Positions 1-5,675 of a stretch of 6,190 nt of DNA are shown here, piece by piece. The position numbers were made by a program, and so were the translations under genes. The notes below the pieces were generated by a model, which did not search any database, was not told the origin of the DNA, and saw nothing but the letters and a program-made list of their open reading frames with translations. The stretch's first letter is position 1, and each line of letters opens with the position of its first letter. This stretch comes from CAYLRY01 sp964386535 (GTDB taxonomy: Bacteria; Chloroflexota; Dehalococcoidia; Dehalococcoidales; UBA3254): NCBI GenBank assembly GCA_964386535.1, contig CAYLRY010000080.1:1-6190 (forward strand), given 5' to 3'.

Positions 1-29
1 CGATTTAACTATACGGCTATTAAAAAAAT

Positions 30-1718
30 CTATTTGGTGAAGTAGGCATCATACATGGACCAGAAGTCTCCTGCCATGGTGCCGAGTCCAGTATCCGCCA
101 GATTGGCAGTGGTGGCCCAGAGCCTTGGATACCAGTAGATGGGGATCCACATCAGGAAATCATAGACATCCTGGGTTACTTCCTGCTCAATGGATACTTC
201 CAGGGTGGGAGTGGTAGCCACTTTTCTATAAAGCTCCTCCCACCGCGGGGAATTGGCAACATTCTTATATCTGCCGGTGCGGACAGGCGGGAAATTAAAG
301 CCCATGCTGGGAATGATGTTTCCTTCAAAGCCCAGAGGGATATACAGGACGCCGTTGTTCCATCCGTTGGACTGGATGCCTACCATACCGGCTGCCTGGA
401 CCACTTCCAGGCTGGCTTCAATGTTGATGGCTTTCATATAGGACTGTAAAGCGATTAACACATTGCGGTCAGCATTGTCCTGGGCATAGATCTTGGTTTT
501 GAAGCCATTGGGATAACCGGCTTCGGTTAGAAGCTGTTTGGCTTTAGCCACATTATATTTGCGGCCGGTGATCGTTTTAACGTGTGCCGGGGCCTGCGGG
601 CTGGGGGCCTGGGTGGCGCCCTGCCAGTATCCGTAGCCAAAGGTCTTGGCAATGGAGTCCTTATCTATTGAATATTCGACAGCCTCCCTGACCTTGAGAT
701 TGGACCAGGGGGAATCGGCGTTAGCAGTATCAGGCAGCAGAACATAAGCTCCGGACATTACGCTCAAAATCTTGTATCCCAGAGCAGCCAGTTGAGAGGC
801 TACCATGGCGCTGCCGCTGGTATCATATATTTCAGCGCCGCCGGATTTGAAGAGGGCTTGCTGAGTCAGCATATCGCTGACAAACAGGTACTGGATCTCA
901 TCCACATAGGGTTTCCCTTGCTGCCAGTAATTCGGGTTACGCTTGGCTGTCAAAGAGACGTCCCGCTGGTAATCGGTCTGGATAAAGGGACCGGTGCCTA
1001 CCATGTTAACCCGCATCCAGTCAATGCCGTTTTTCTCCAGGGCTTTGGGCGAAACCATGTATCCCTCATTCATGGCCCTGGCCGGCATGTTGGAGTTGCG
1101 CCACTCTGTCATCGGGCATTTGATAGTATATTCGTCTACTATAGTTAGCTGATCGCGTTTAAAATAGGAGACGCTGGCGAACATCTTTGAGTCGATCAAT
1201 TTCTCAAGGCTCCATTTCACCACGCTGGCGTTAAAGTCGGTGCCGTCATGGAACTTAACGCCTTTAATCAATTTAAAGGTCTGAGAGGGATTAACTGGAT
1301 CGTACCCCATTTCATATGAGGCCAGTTTGGGAATGAGAGTACTATCAGCCAGAGGGGTCAACATGGCTTCCAGACAAATAGTCTGGCAGGGGTTGCCGAA
1401 GGGGGCTTCCCAGGGTGCGCCGATGGGAGAACTGGGAGCGGCAGGTGTAATAAATCTGATTTTACCGCCGTATTTACCTCCGGTGGTAACAGGCGGGGCT
1501 GTGGTCGCGGTGACGGATGGCTTAGAGGTAGTGGAAGTGACAGGTATCGCTGTAGTGGTTTTGACTTGAGTGGGTGCTGAGGTAGTAACTGATGCAGTGG
1601 TACCGGGTTGGGCACTGGTAGTCGGGGCTGTGGTCGTAGGCGAGCTTTCGGAACTGCAACCGACTAAAATAACAGCACAGATCAATAGAAGTGTCAGGGG
1701 AACCAAGAACTTTTTCAC
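30..1718 (-). CDS. ABC transporter solute-binding lipoprotein, family 5 (peptide/nickel/oligopeptide type)
   Basis: Extracytoplasmic binding protein that would capture a peptide, nickel chelate or similar solute and deliver it to an ABC permease. Residues 1-21 are a lipoprotein signal: MKK, a hydrophobic stretch, and lipobox LVGC with Cys21 as the lipidated residue. Residues 22-80 are a low-complexity Thr/Ser/Pro/Ala linker that tethers the fold to the membrane. The folded part starts near GGKYGGKIRFI (81-90). It carries family-5 hallmarks: VKFHDGTDFNASVVKWSLE (about 154-172), VGTGPF (240-245) and KRNPNYW (259-265). At 562 residues it is full length for the family once the linker is counted. 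The start is GTG (1718-1716), supported by a GAGGAGG Shine-Dalgarno 5 nt upstream and by the signal peptide beginning there. No permease or ATPase gene is visible; they could lie beyond position 1. The substrate cannot be read from sequence. Confidence 0.93.
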   Translation of the reverse strand: MKKFLVPLTLLLICAVILVGCSSESSPTTTAPTTSAQPGTTASVTTSAPTQVKTTTAIPVTSTTSKPSVTATTAPPVTTGGKYGGKIRFITPAAPSSPIGAPWEAPFGNPCQTICLEAMLTPLADSTLIPKLASYEMGYDPVNPSQTFKLIKGVKFHDGTDFNASVVKWSLEKLIDSKMFASVSYFKRDQLTIVDEYTIKCPMTEWRNSNMPARAMNEGYMVSPKALEKNGIDWMRVNMVGTGPFIQTDYQRDVSLTAKRNPNYWQQGKPYVDEIQYLFVSDMLTQQALFKSGGAEIYDTSGSAMVASQLAALGYKILSVMSGAYVLLPDTANADSPWSNLKVREAVEYSIDKDSIAKTFGYGYWQGATQAPSPQAPAHVKTITGRKYNVAKAKQLLTEAGYPNGFKTKIYAQDNADRNVLIALQSYMKAINIEASLEVVQAAGMVGIQSNGWNNGVLYIPLGFEGNIIPSMGFNFPPVRTGRYKNVANSPRWEELYRKVATTPTLEVSIEQEVTQDVYDFLMWIPIYWYPRLWATTANLADTGLGTMAGDFWSMYDAYFTK

Positions 1719-1723
1719 TAATT

Positions 1724-1730
1724 CCTCCTC
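1724..1730 (-). promoter_or_regulatory. Ribosome binding site fixing the GTG start of the lipoprotein gene
   Basis: On the minus strand GAGGAGG is followed by AATTA and then GTG. This strong Shine-Dalgarno with 5-nt spacing supports GTG at 1718-1716. The signal peptide leaves no room for a later start. Confidence 0.8.
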
Positions 1731-1902
1731 ATTATTTATAATACCGATACGCCGGTCATATACGCACTGTTTATATGATGAAAACAGCCGCTACAGATCG
1801 CCTTTTTAAATAATTTTCTTACAAATGAATCTTTCAGATCAGTATAGGTAACCTGTGTTTGGATGTTTTTTCAATGAATGAGAAATCGATTTATTTCTTC
1901 TT

Positions 1903-1911
1903 ATTATATCA
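1903..1911 (-). promoter_or_regulatory. Extended -10 promoter candidate for the solute-binding protein gene
   Basis: On the minus strand the sequence reads TGATATAAT, a consensus -10 hexamer (1908-1903) with the TGn extension. A TTGACA lies only 8 nt upstream, too close to be its -35, so this would act as an extended -10 promoter. Transcription would start near 1896 and give a leader of roughly 180 nt before the GTG. I found no recognisable riboswitch in that leader. Confidence 0.35.
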
Positions 1912-1985
1912 CATGCTGTCAAACTGATACGAAGGTCGTAATGACCAGCTATGGGAAGGTTTGGTGTTTCTTTAATTATCAAGCT

Positions 1986-2020
1986 CAATCCCTGAATAAC
2001 ACAGGGAGTTGTTTTTCTTT
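1986..2020 (+). terminator. Intrinsic terminator-like hairpin with T-tract, plus orientation
   Basis: CAATCCCTG (1986-1994) pairs with CAGGGA/TTG (2002-2011), with G2008 bulged and a 7-nt AATAACA loop. TTTTTCTTT (2012-2020) follows directly. This is the layout of a Rho-independent terminator for plus-strand transcription. In the minus direction the hairpin is not followed by a T-run. No plus-strand gene precedes it in the window, so its client is unknown. Confidence 0.5.
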
Positions 2021-2189
2021 GACTCAACCCAGTAGACGCGCTCTGATAATGAACTTAAATCAGAACTGCGGGTAAGCGAAAACATGGAAGGGAAATTTGT
2101 ATATATTTATGCCGGCAGATTCGCTGTGAGTGGAGATTAAAATTTTTATCCCCGATATCAGCGCTGCGAGGGAAAAACAGCCTTTACCT

Positions 2190-2729
2190 CTAAATATTTT
2201 TACCTTTCATGACTATATTCAATACCTCAATCAGGTCTTTTTCCTTATAAGGCTTCTGAATCAACAAAACTGGGCCCTGTAACAGAGCTTTTTGGGCATT
2301 GGAATCTTCAGTATTATCTGTAATCATGATCACCGTGGCATCCTGGGCTTTGTCTTTAATAGATTTAAAACCGTTACGGCCATTTGTCCCTGATAATACT
2401 GAATTTATTAACACCAGATCAAAACGCTGGCGGTTGATCTCATTAAGCGCTGCTTCAACACTCGTCACTGAAGATACAGAATAGCCCTGTTTCTGAGTTA
2501 TTTCCTTTAGTGTATTATTGGCCTCAACATCATCATCTATTACCAGAATGCTTCCTTCACCCGCATTGGTGTTTCTGAGCAGCCATTCATCCAGGATTTC
2601 CTGTTTAAACCGCCAGTTGCCGCCTACCTTGGTAGCAGGTATACGCTTTTTCTTCACCAGTTTGTACACCGTCATGTAGTTGACCCGCAGGTATTTGGCT
2701 GCTTCCTTGACATTCATCAGTTCATTCAT
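2190..2729 (-). CDS. Excisionase-type HTH protein fused to a receiver domain lacking the phospho-Asp
   Basis: Probable cytoplasmic DNA-binding regulator of 179 residues. Residues about 4-50 (MNVKEAAKYLRVNYMTVYKLVKKKRIPATKVGGNWRF onward) match the excisionase/HTH_17 (MerR-like winged helix) family. Residues about 60-179 form a CheY-like receiver: ILVIDDD gives the acidic pocket (Asp65-67), VIMIT gives the conserved Thr137, and QKPYK gives the conserved Lys159-Pro160. The usual phospho-acceptor in DLVLxD is Asn109 here (codon AAT, 2405-2403), so this is probably a pseudo-receiver or is regulated without phosphorylation. The domain order, HTH first and receiver second, is the reverse of typical response regulators. 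ATG at 2729 follows GGGAGG by 8 nt; an in-frame ATG four codons later (M5) is a less likely start. No sensor kinase is nearby and the targets are unknown. Confidence 0.88.
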   Translation of the reverse strand: MNELMNVKEAAKYLRVNYMTVYKLVKKKRIPATKVGGNWRFKQEILDEWLLRNTNAGEGSILVIDDDVEANNTLKEITQKQGYSVSSVTSVEAALNEINRQRFDLVLINSVLSGTNGRNGFKSIKDKAQDATVIMITDNTEDSNAQKALLQGPVLLIQKPYKEKDLIEVLNIVMKGKNI

Positions 2730-2813
2730 TAATGAAACCTCCCTTAATAATATAATATCTAATTATCAAAACTTTTATATAATAACTGAAATGCATGAAA
2801 AAGTCTATTAGTT

Positions 2814-2836
2814 AATTTCATTATAATTTCATTATA
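2814..2836. repeat. 11-bp direct tandem repeat, two copies
   Basis: AATTTCATTAT occurs twice back to back (2814-2824 and 2825-2835), with the next A continuing the pattern. Each copy carries a TATAAT on the minus strand, so the promoter region of the HTH-receiver gene has duplicated -10-like hexamers. Confidence 0.7.
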
Positions 2837-2858
2837 TAAAAGAACCTGTATATTTCAA
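2831..2858 (-). promoter_or_regulatory. Sigma70-type promoter candidate for the HTH-receiver gene
   Basis: On the minus strand TTGAAA (2858-2853), a 16-nt spacer and TATAAT (2836-2831) lie upstream of the regulator gene, giving a leader of about 95 nt. An 11-bp tandem repeat spanning 2814-2836 puts a second TATAAT copy 11 nt downstream. The spacer is very AT-rich, so chance matches are possible. Confidence 0.42.
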
Positions 2859-3011
2859 ATTGCCTGATCGGTTCTGCCAATTAATTTTATCCTTACTAAA
2901 CTACCAGGAATGAATTTATGAAGTAATCTCACCTTATTTATTTCACATATCTAATTTTGTACATGCCATAACCGGGCCGGCGTTTTCTGCCAGCGCTATC
3001 TGTATTATTTG

Positions 3012-3572
3012 TTATATAAATTTAACGTATTTGATCAATTCATGGAGATTTTTCTCCACCTCAGCCAGATCCTGCTGGTTAGGGCGTCCCCTGATGTCAC
3101 CCAGCCTTCCTTTTGTACTGAGGTCCAGGTTATTGTGGAACTCTCCCACGATATACCATTTGGCCAGCACGGTGAAACCCAGGTGTTCAAAGAACTGACC
3201 CAGATAATCGCCAACAGGGGTAACTTCGCCTTTCCCGGTATGCGGGCCGGAGTAGGTGCAGAACACCACTGCTGTTTTACCTGGTATTTGAGGAGCACAG
3301 GGTTTAATATCGCCGCGATCCATATGAAACCTCATCTTTTTCTTGACGAATTTCAATACAGGTTCCGGCGGTTGAAACTGGTAGGACGGAACTCCAAGAA
3401 AGACCAGATCATAGAAATATAAATCATCTTCCTCTGCTTCGACAATTTTTTTCAATACCGGATGGTAACCCTCAGCAACCAGGACGTTCTGGATAGTATT
3501 AGCTACTTTTTCCGTATTACCGGTGGCTGACCAGTAAATAATTAGTATTTTATTTTTATTTATTTTTTCCAT
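3012..3572 (-). CDS. Flavodoxin-like FMN protein
   Basis: Probable cytoplasmic FMN-binding electron carrier or flavodoxin-fold oxidoreductase, 186 residues. The first strand and phosphate-binding loop are visible as ILIIYWSATGNTEKVA (9-24), with S15-A-T-G-N-T20 matching the (S/T)xTGNT signature that binds FMN phosphate. DLVFLGVPSYQFQPPEPV (55-72) is the second strand and following loop. VVFCTYSGPHTG (102-113) is typical of the region contacting the isoalloxazine ring. The protein is longer than classical short-chain flavodoxins (about 140-150 residues), with an extra C-terminal portion containing GRLGDIRGRPNQQDL (155-169). The Shine-Dalgarno is weak (AAAGGA about 11 nt before ATG). It lies 78 bp downstream of the alcohol dehydrogenase remnant in the same direction, across a spacer that is almost pure A/T, so co-transcription is possible. 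The redox partner is not identifiable. Confidence 0.87.
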   Translation of the reverse strand: MEKINKNKILIIYWSATGNTEKVANTIQNVLVAEGYHPVLKKIVEAEEDDLYFYDLVFLGVPSYQFQPPEPVLKFVKKKMRFHMDRGDIKPCAPQIPGKTAVVFCTYSGPHTGKGEVTPVGDYLGQFFEHLGFTVLAKWYIVGEFHNNLDLSTKGRLGDIRGRPNQQDLAEVEKNLHELIKYVKFI

Positions 3573-3650
3573 TATATCAATATTCCTTTAATAATATAAT
3601 TTAAATTATAAATATATATATTAAATAATATTAATTAGCTAATAAATATA

Positions 3651-4319
3651 TTATAGTGAATAAGCCTTTCTTGAAAATACAGGAAGATCTTCAGGCTTCG
3701 CTTTTTTAGGACTGAAACCGGCAGTATCATCGGATAAGGCTGCCGCAGCAACATCAGGAAAAGTTGATTCATTGATTTTATAGGTTTTAAGGGTCTTTAA
3801 ACCGATTTTGTTATTGAGCTCTCTGATGGCGCTGGCAACCATTCTTCCAATTTCCTCTGGAGAAGAGCATCCACCAATCTCCAGTCCTATTGCCATTCCG
3901 GCACGTTTCACTTCATCTGGCACTACCTCAGCAATGAATTCCATGACCTCCGGTAGGGCAGTTCCGAAGGCATTTCCGTGAGGAATATAGAACATGGCGC
4001 CCAGGATGTGAGTTATTGCATGGCCATAATGCGGTATAGCGTCAGAGAAAGCATAACCCGCAATCATAGCTGAAAAACCCATGTTTGAACTGGCTTCCAT
4101 GTCAGAGCTGTTCTTGACGGCTCTGGAGAGATACTGCCACACCAGTGCCAGAGCTTTTTCTGCCAGCATATCTAACATGGGATTGGCCATGACAGAAGTA
4201 ATCGCTTCTGCGGTATGAGAAAAGGCATCCATACCCTTATCAGCGATTATAGAGGGCGGCATTCCCACAGTCAGAACAGGATCAACAATAGCCAGGGTAG
4301 CCCTGCACACCGGACCCAT
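3651..4319 (-). CDS. Iron-containing alcohol dehydrogenase, C-terminal iron-binding domain (part of a broken gene)
   Basis: This frame encodes the all-helical metal-binding half of a group III (Fe-dependent) alcohol dehydrogenase. These enzymes interconvert alcohols and aldehydes with NAD(P). The four expected iron ligands are present, by analogy with lactaldehyde reductase FucO: Asp31 and His35 in GMDAFSHTAEA, His100 in YGHAITHILGA, and His114 in IPHGNAFGTALPEV; His104 is also conserved. The ATG at 4319 is internal to the family alignment: VMGPVCRATLAIVDPVLTVGMPPS continues directly from the frame encoded at 4449-4322. Joined across a 1-nt shift, the product would be 265 residues against about 380-400 for the family, so the N-terminal NAD-binding Rossmann domain is missing. 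As it stands this 222-residue piece should not be an active dehydrogenase. The ATG at 4319 has the G-run on its 5' side as a possible purine-rich RBS, so separate translation cannot be excluded. Confidence 0.8.
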   Translation of the reverse strand: MGPVCRATLAIVDPVLTVGMPPSIIADKGMDAFSHTAEAITSVMANPMLDMLAEKALALVWQYLSRAVKNSSDMEASSNMGFSAMIAGYAFSDAIPHYGHAITHILGAMFYIPHGNAFGTALPEVMEFIAEVVPDEVKRAGMAIGLEIGGCSSPEEIGRMVASAIRELNNKIGLKTLKTYKINESTFPDVAAAALSDDTAGFSPKKAKPEDLPVFSRKAYSL

Positions 4320-4449
4320 TACCCCCCTTTTTTCTGTTTTTCCTGGTGTCGGTTAAAACAGCCACAGGTGTAACCTCGCTCCCTGTCCCTGATGTGGTAG
4401 GCAGCAAAAATAGCACTTTTCCCGGTTTGGGTTGTATACCATAAGCCAT
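4282..4449 (-). pseudogene. 5' fragment of the iron alcohol dehydrogenase, out of frame with the rest
   Basis: The frame opens at ATG 4449 behind a strong Shine-Dalgarno (AAAGGAGGT, 4464-4456, 6 nt spacing). It encodes MAYGIQPKPGKVLFLLPTTS followed by GTGSEVTPVAVLTD. PTTSGTGSEVTP (residues 17-28) is the unmistakable conserved Fe-ADH motif, normally found near residue 140. After about codon 41 the frame runs through an A6G6 stretch (4333-4322), loses homology, and stops at TGA 4284-4282. Removing one base from the A/G run joins RKNRKKG to VMGPVCRATLAIVDP in the frame of the downstream piece, as the family alignment requires. The full remnant is therefore 4449-3651. An in-frame TAA lies a few codons upstream of the ATG, so no N-terminal domain is encoded there. 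Confidence 0.72.
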
Positions 4450-4480
4450 ATCCAAACCTCCTTTAATTTTTTATCTTCAA

Positions 4481-4510
4481 ATTATAATCAATTATAATAT
4501 GTTCATTCAA
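4481..4510 (-). promoter_or_regulatory. Sigma70-type promoter for the alcohol dehydrogenase remnant
   Basis: On the minus strand TTGAAT (4510-4505), an 18-nt spacer and a perfect TATAAT (4486-4481) lie about 30 bp before the ATG at 4449. The AAAGGAGGT ribosome binding site lies in between. The remnant therefore keeps intact-looking expression signals. Confidence 0.5.
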
Positions 4511-4573
4511 TATTTTTCAGATTTCCACTTGTGTTATATCCTGATAATGCCGGAATTAAAGTAGAAATGTATA

Positions 4574-4602
4574 TTGATTAATGAAAAAGCATCTTCCATA
4601 AT
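4574..4602 (+). promoter_or_regulatory. Sigma70-type promoter candidate for the cysteine-rich protein gene
   Basis: TTGATT (4574-4579), 17 nt, then CATAAT (4597-4602) precede the plus-strand gene and would give a leader of about 85 nt. It lies back to back with the minus-strand promoter at 4481-4510. The background is AT-rich, so confidence is limited. Confidence 0.38.
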
Positions 4603-4694
4603 AGCTTCAAACGGTTTACAATAAGTAAATAGGATTTCAGGATTAATATCCAATAACCATATCTATAGCAGTGATATAAAGCAGGTAACGCCGG

Positions 4695-5234
4695 ATGCAT
4701 CATTCTCTGCATCTTTACGGACAGCACCAGCACAGGTTAATTCATTTATACTTCTCTCTGGCAAAACTCACAAAGGTTCCAGTAATAGGTCAGGTTGTTC
4801 GCTGGGCGGCCAATATATATGCCAGAATCGGCCACAGCGGGTATTTTCTCACACTTTCTGAAGCGGAGCAGATAGTTGATATTGCCAGTGATGTCTCCCT
4901 GGGACCGTGTAGCTGCCGTCAGGAATTCCATAATTGTAAAAATCCGGTGATGAGTGAAATTGTCCTGGGGCGCGGCGGCAAAGAAGTATATGCATCCAGG
5001 GTAAAGGAATTCCGGACTGTTTCCAAAGAGGAAGCCAAAAACGTTCTGCGGCAGGCTCATGCGAACGGGCTGATCCAGAGCATTATGCGCTGCAGGGGCC
5101 ATTTTTACTCGGTCTGTAATTGCTGCACTTGCTGCTGCGTGCCCCTGCGTCTGCGCCAGGATTTCGGCATCGGTTTAGCCCTGATTCGCAACAAGAATGT
5201 GGTCAGTGACTTTGAGAAGCAAAAATTGCACTGA
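4695..5234 (+). CDS. Cysteine-rich putative iron-sulfur protein with CNCCTCCC motif
   Basis: A 179-residue protein with ten cysteines in two groups. The first is LGPCSCRQEFHNC (Cys72, 74, 81). The second is Cys133 plus VCNCCTCCCVPLR (Cys141, 143, 144, 146, 147, 148). The pairing of a GPCSCR segment with a CNCCxCCC segment recalls anaerobe proteins annotated as 4Fe-4S binding proteins. From memory, several of those continue into a C-terminal ferredoxin domain, which is absent here: the chain ends NVVSDFEKQKLH. Residues about 15-45 (LIHLYFSLAKLTKVPVIGQVV) are amphipathic to hydrophobic and might contact the membrane, but no signal peptide or convincing transmembrane helix is seen. The ATG at 4695 has AGGT 9 nt upstream and no better in-frame start. 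Metal or cluster binding is inferred from the cysteines; the reaction is unknown. A strong inverted repeat follows the stop by about 30 bp. Confidence 0.82.
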   Translation: MHHSLHLYGQHQHRLIHLYFSLAKLTKVPVIGQVVRWAANIYARIGHSGYFLTLSEAEQIVDIASDVSLGPCSCRQEFHNCKNPVMSEIVLGRGGKEVYASRVKEFRTVSKEEAKNVLRQAHANGLIQSIMRCRGHFYSVCNCCTCCCVPLRLRQDFGIGLALIRNKNVVSDFEKQKLH

Positions 5235-5266
5235 AACGTATGATTTAGATGAAAATGGTCGCAGAA

Positions 5267-5318
5267 GGCAAGGCCGCCCCTTGTGTCCTTCTAACCTTAT
5301 GCAAGGGGCGGCCTTGCC
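5267..5318 (+). terminator. Perfect 17-bp GC-rich inverted repeat, probable terminator of the cysteine-rich gene
   Basis: GGCAAGGCCGCCCCTTG (5267-5283) is exactly complementary to 5302-5318, with an 18-nt loop. It starts 32 bp after the stop at 5234. A very stable hairpin at this position suggests transcription termination or mRNA 3'-end protection. The downstream sequence GGTAAAAACG lacks a proper T-tract, so it is not a textbook intrinsic terminator. A dispersed palindromic repeat element is an alternative. Confidence 0.5.
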
Positions 5319-5431
5319 GGTAAAAACGTTATTTTCGAAGTAATTGTCCGTTCGGGCTACCCGCTGGCTTCCAGAAAGAGGTTATTCTACCTGAGGTCTA
5401 TCAGTTTTATCCGGGTAGGGAGTACCTGATT

Positions 5432-5584
5432 ATGTTACCTCTGCCTGATCCTGATCAATTTCTTCACAATATCAGGCGGTTTTCAAAAGTATTGCTCAGG
5501 AAAATATCCACCATCCAGTTCGTGTTTAAGACCTGTGATACCCCATTTACCTTCATCCTCTACTGGGTAAAGAGGAATTTATAA
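5432..5584 (+). CDS. Doubtful small hypothetical ORF, 50 codons
   Basis: ATG at 5432 has AGGGAG 9 nt upstream and opens a frame encoding a 50-residue basic, hydrophobic peptide starting MLPLPDPDQFLHNIRR and ending YWVKRNL, with TAA at 5582-5584. The same frame is open back to the TAA at 5321-5323 (86 sense codons), but it contains no ATG, GTG or TTG before 5432. I recognise no family. The minus strand over 5483-5581 also has a stop-free stretch with protein-like composition but no start. The region may be decayed coding sequence rather than a gene. Confidence 0.22.
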   Translation: MLPLPDPDQFLHNIRRFSKVLLRKISTIQFVFKTCDTPFTFILYWVKRNL

Positions 5585-5586
5585 CT

Positions 5587-5610
5587 GGTAACATACGTTA
5601 CCGCTTTTTT
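5587..5610 (+). promoter_or_regulatory. GGTAAC-N4-GTTACC palindrome upstream of hcp: candidate operator or short terminator
   Basis: GGTAAC (5587-5592), ATAC and GTTACC (5597-5602) form a perfect 6-bp dyad with a 4-nt centre, 73 bp before the hcp start. Two readings are possible. It could be an operator for a dimeric CRP/FNR-type regulator; hcp genes in anaerobes are often controlled by HcpR of that family. Or, because GCTTTTTT follows (5603-5610), it could be a short terminator for the doubtful ORF ending at 5584. The 6-bp stem is weak for termination. Sequence alone does not decide between them. Confidence 0.4.
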
Positions 5611-5675
5611 ACCTGAATCGCTTTAAGATGAATTCAAGAGCATATGGCATGAATAAAAATCTGGAGGAAAAGAAT

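Larger units (their letters stand above)
1719..2189. other. 471-bp intergenic region between regulator and lipoprotein genes
   Basis: This spacer holds the lipoprotein gene's RBS and extended -10 candidate, and a plus-oriented hairpin/T-tract at 1986-2020. Short open frames of 62-65 codons exist on both strands, but they have no good RBS and no recognisable protein character. No RNA gene or mobile element was recognised. No convincing terminator follows the regulator's TAG stop at 2190-2192; the best minus-strand hairpin there has only about five pairs, one of them wobble. Confidence 0.6.

Noticed and set aside
792..1569. Plus-strand ORFs opposite the lipoprotein gene (792-1148 and 1327-1569)
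   Set aside because: They are antisense to well-supported family-5 binding protein sequence, with no RBS and no family resemblance.
1839..2075. Short ORFs on both strands in the regulator-lipoprotein spacer (62 and 65 codons)
   Set aside because: There is no Shine-Dalgarno and no recognisable motif, and the plus frame runs through the terminator-like hairpin.
2976..2994. Hairpin GCCGGC-N7-GCCAGC just after the flavodoxin gene, a possible terminator
   Set aside because: It has only six pairs, one of them a wobble, and there is no T-run downstream in the minus direction.
3009..3422. 137-codon plus-strand ORF opposite the flavodoxin gene
   Set aside because: The minus-strand flavodoxin frame has clear motifs (SATGNT and others); the opposite frame is its mirror.
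4322..4333. Programmed -1 frameshift at A AAA AAG, as in dnaX
   Set aside because: The -1 frame reaches TAA two codons later; the homologous frame lies at +1.
4746..5102. 118-codon minus-strand ORF opposite the cysteine-rich gene
   Set aside because: The plus frame carries the conserved-looking cysteine motifs and a start with an RBS; the minus frame shows no domain.
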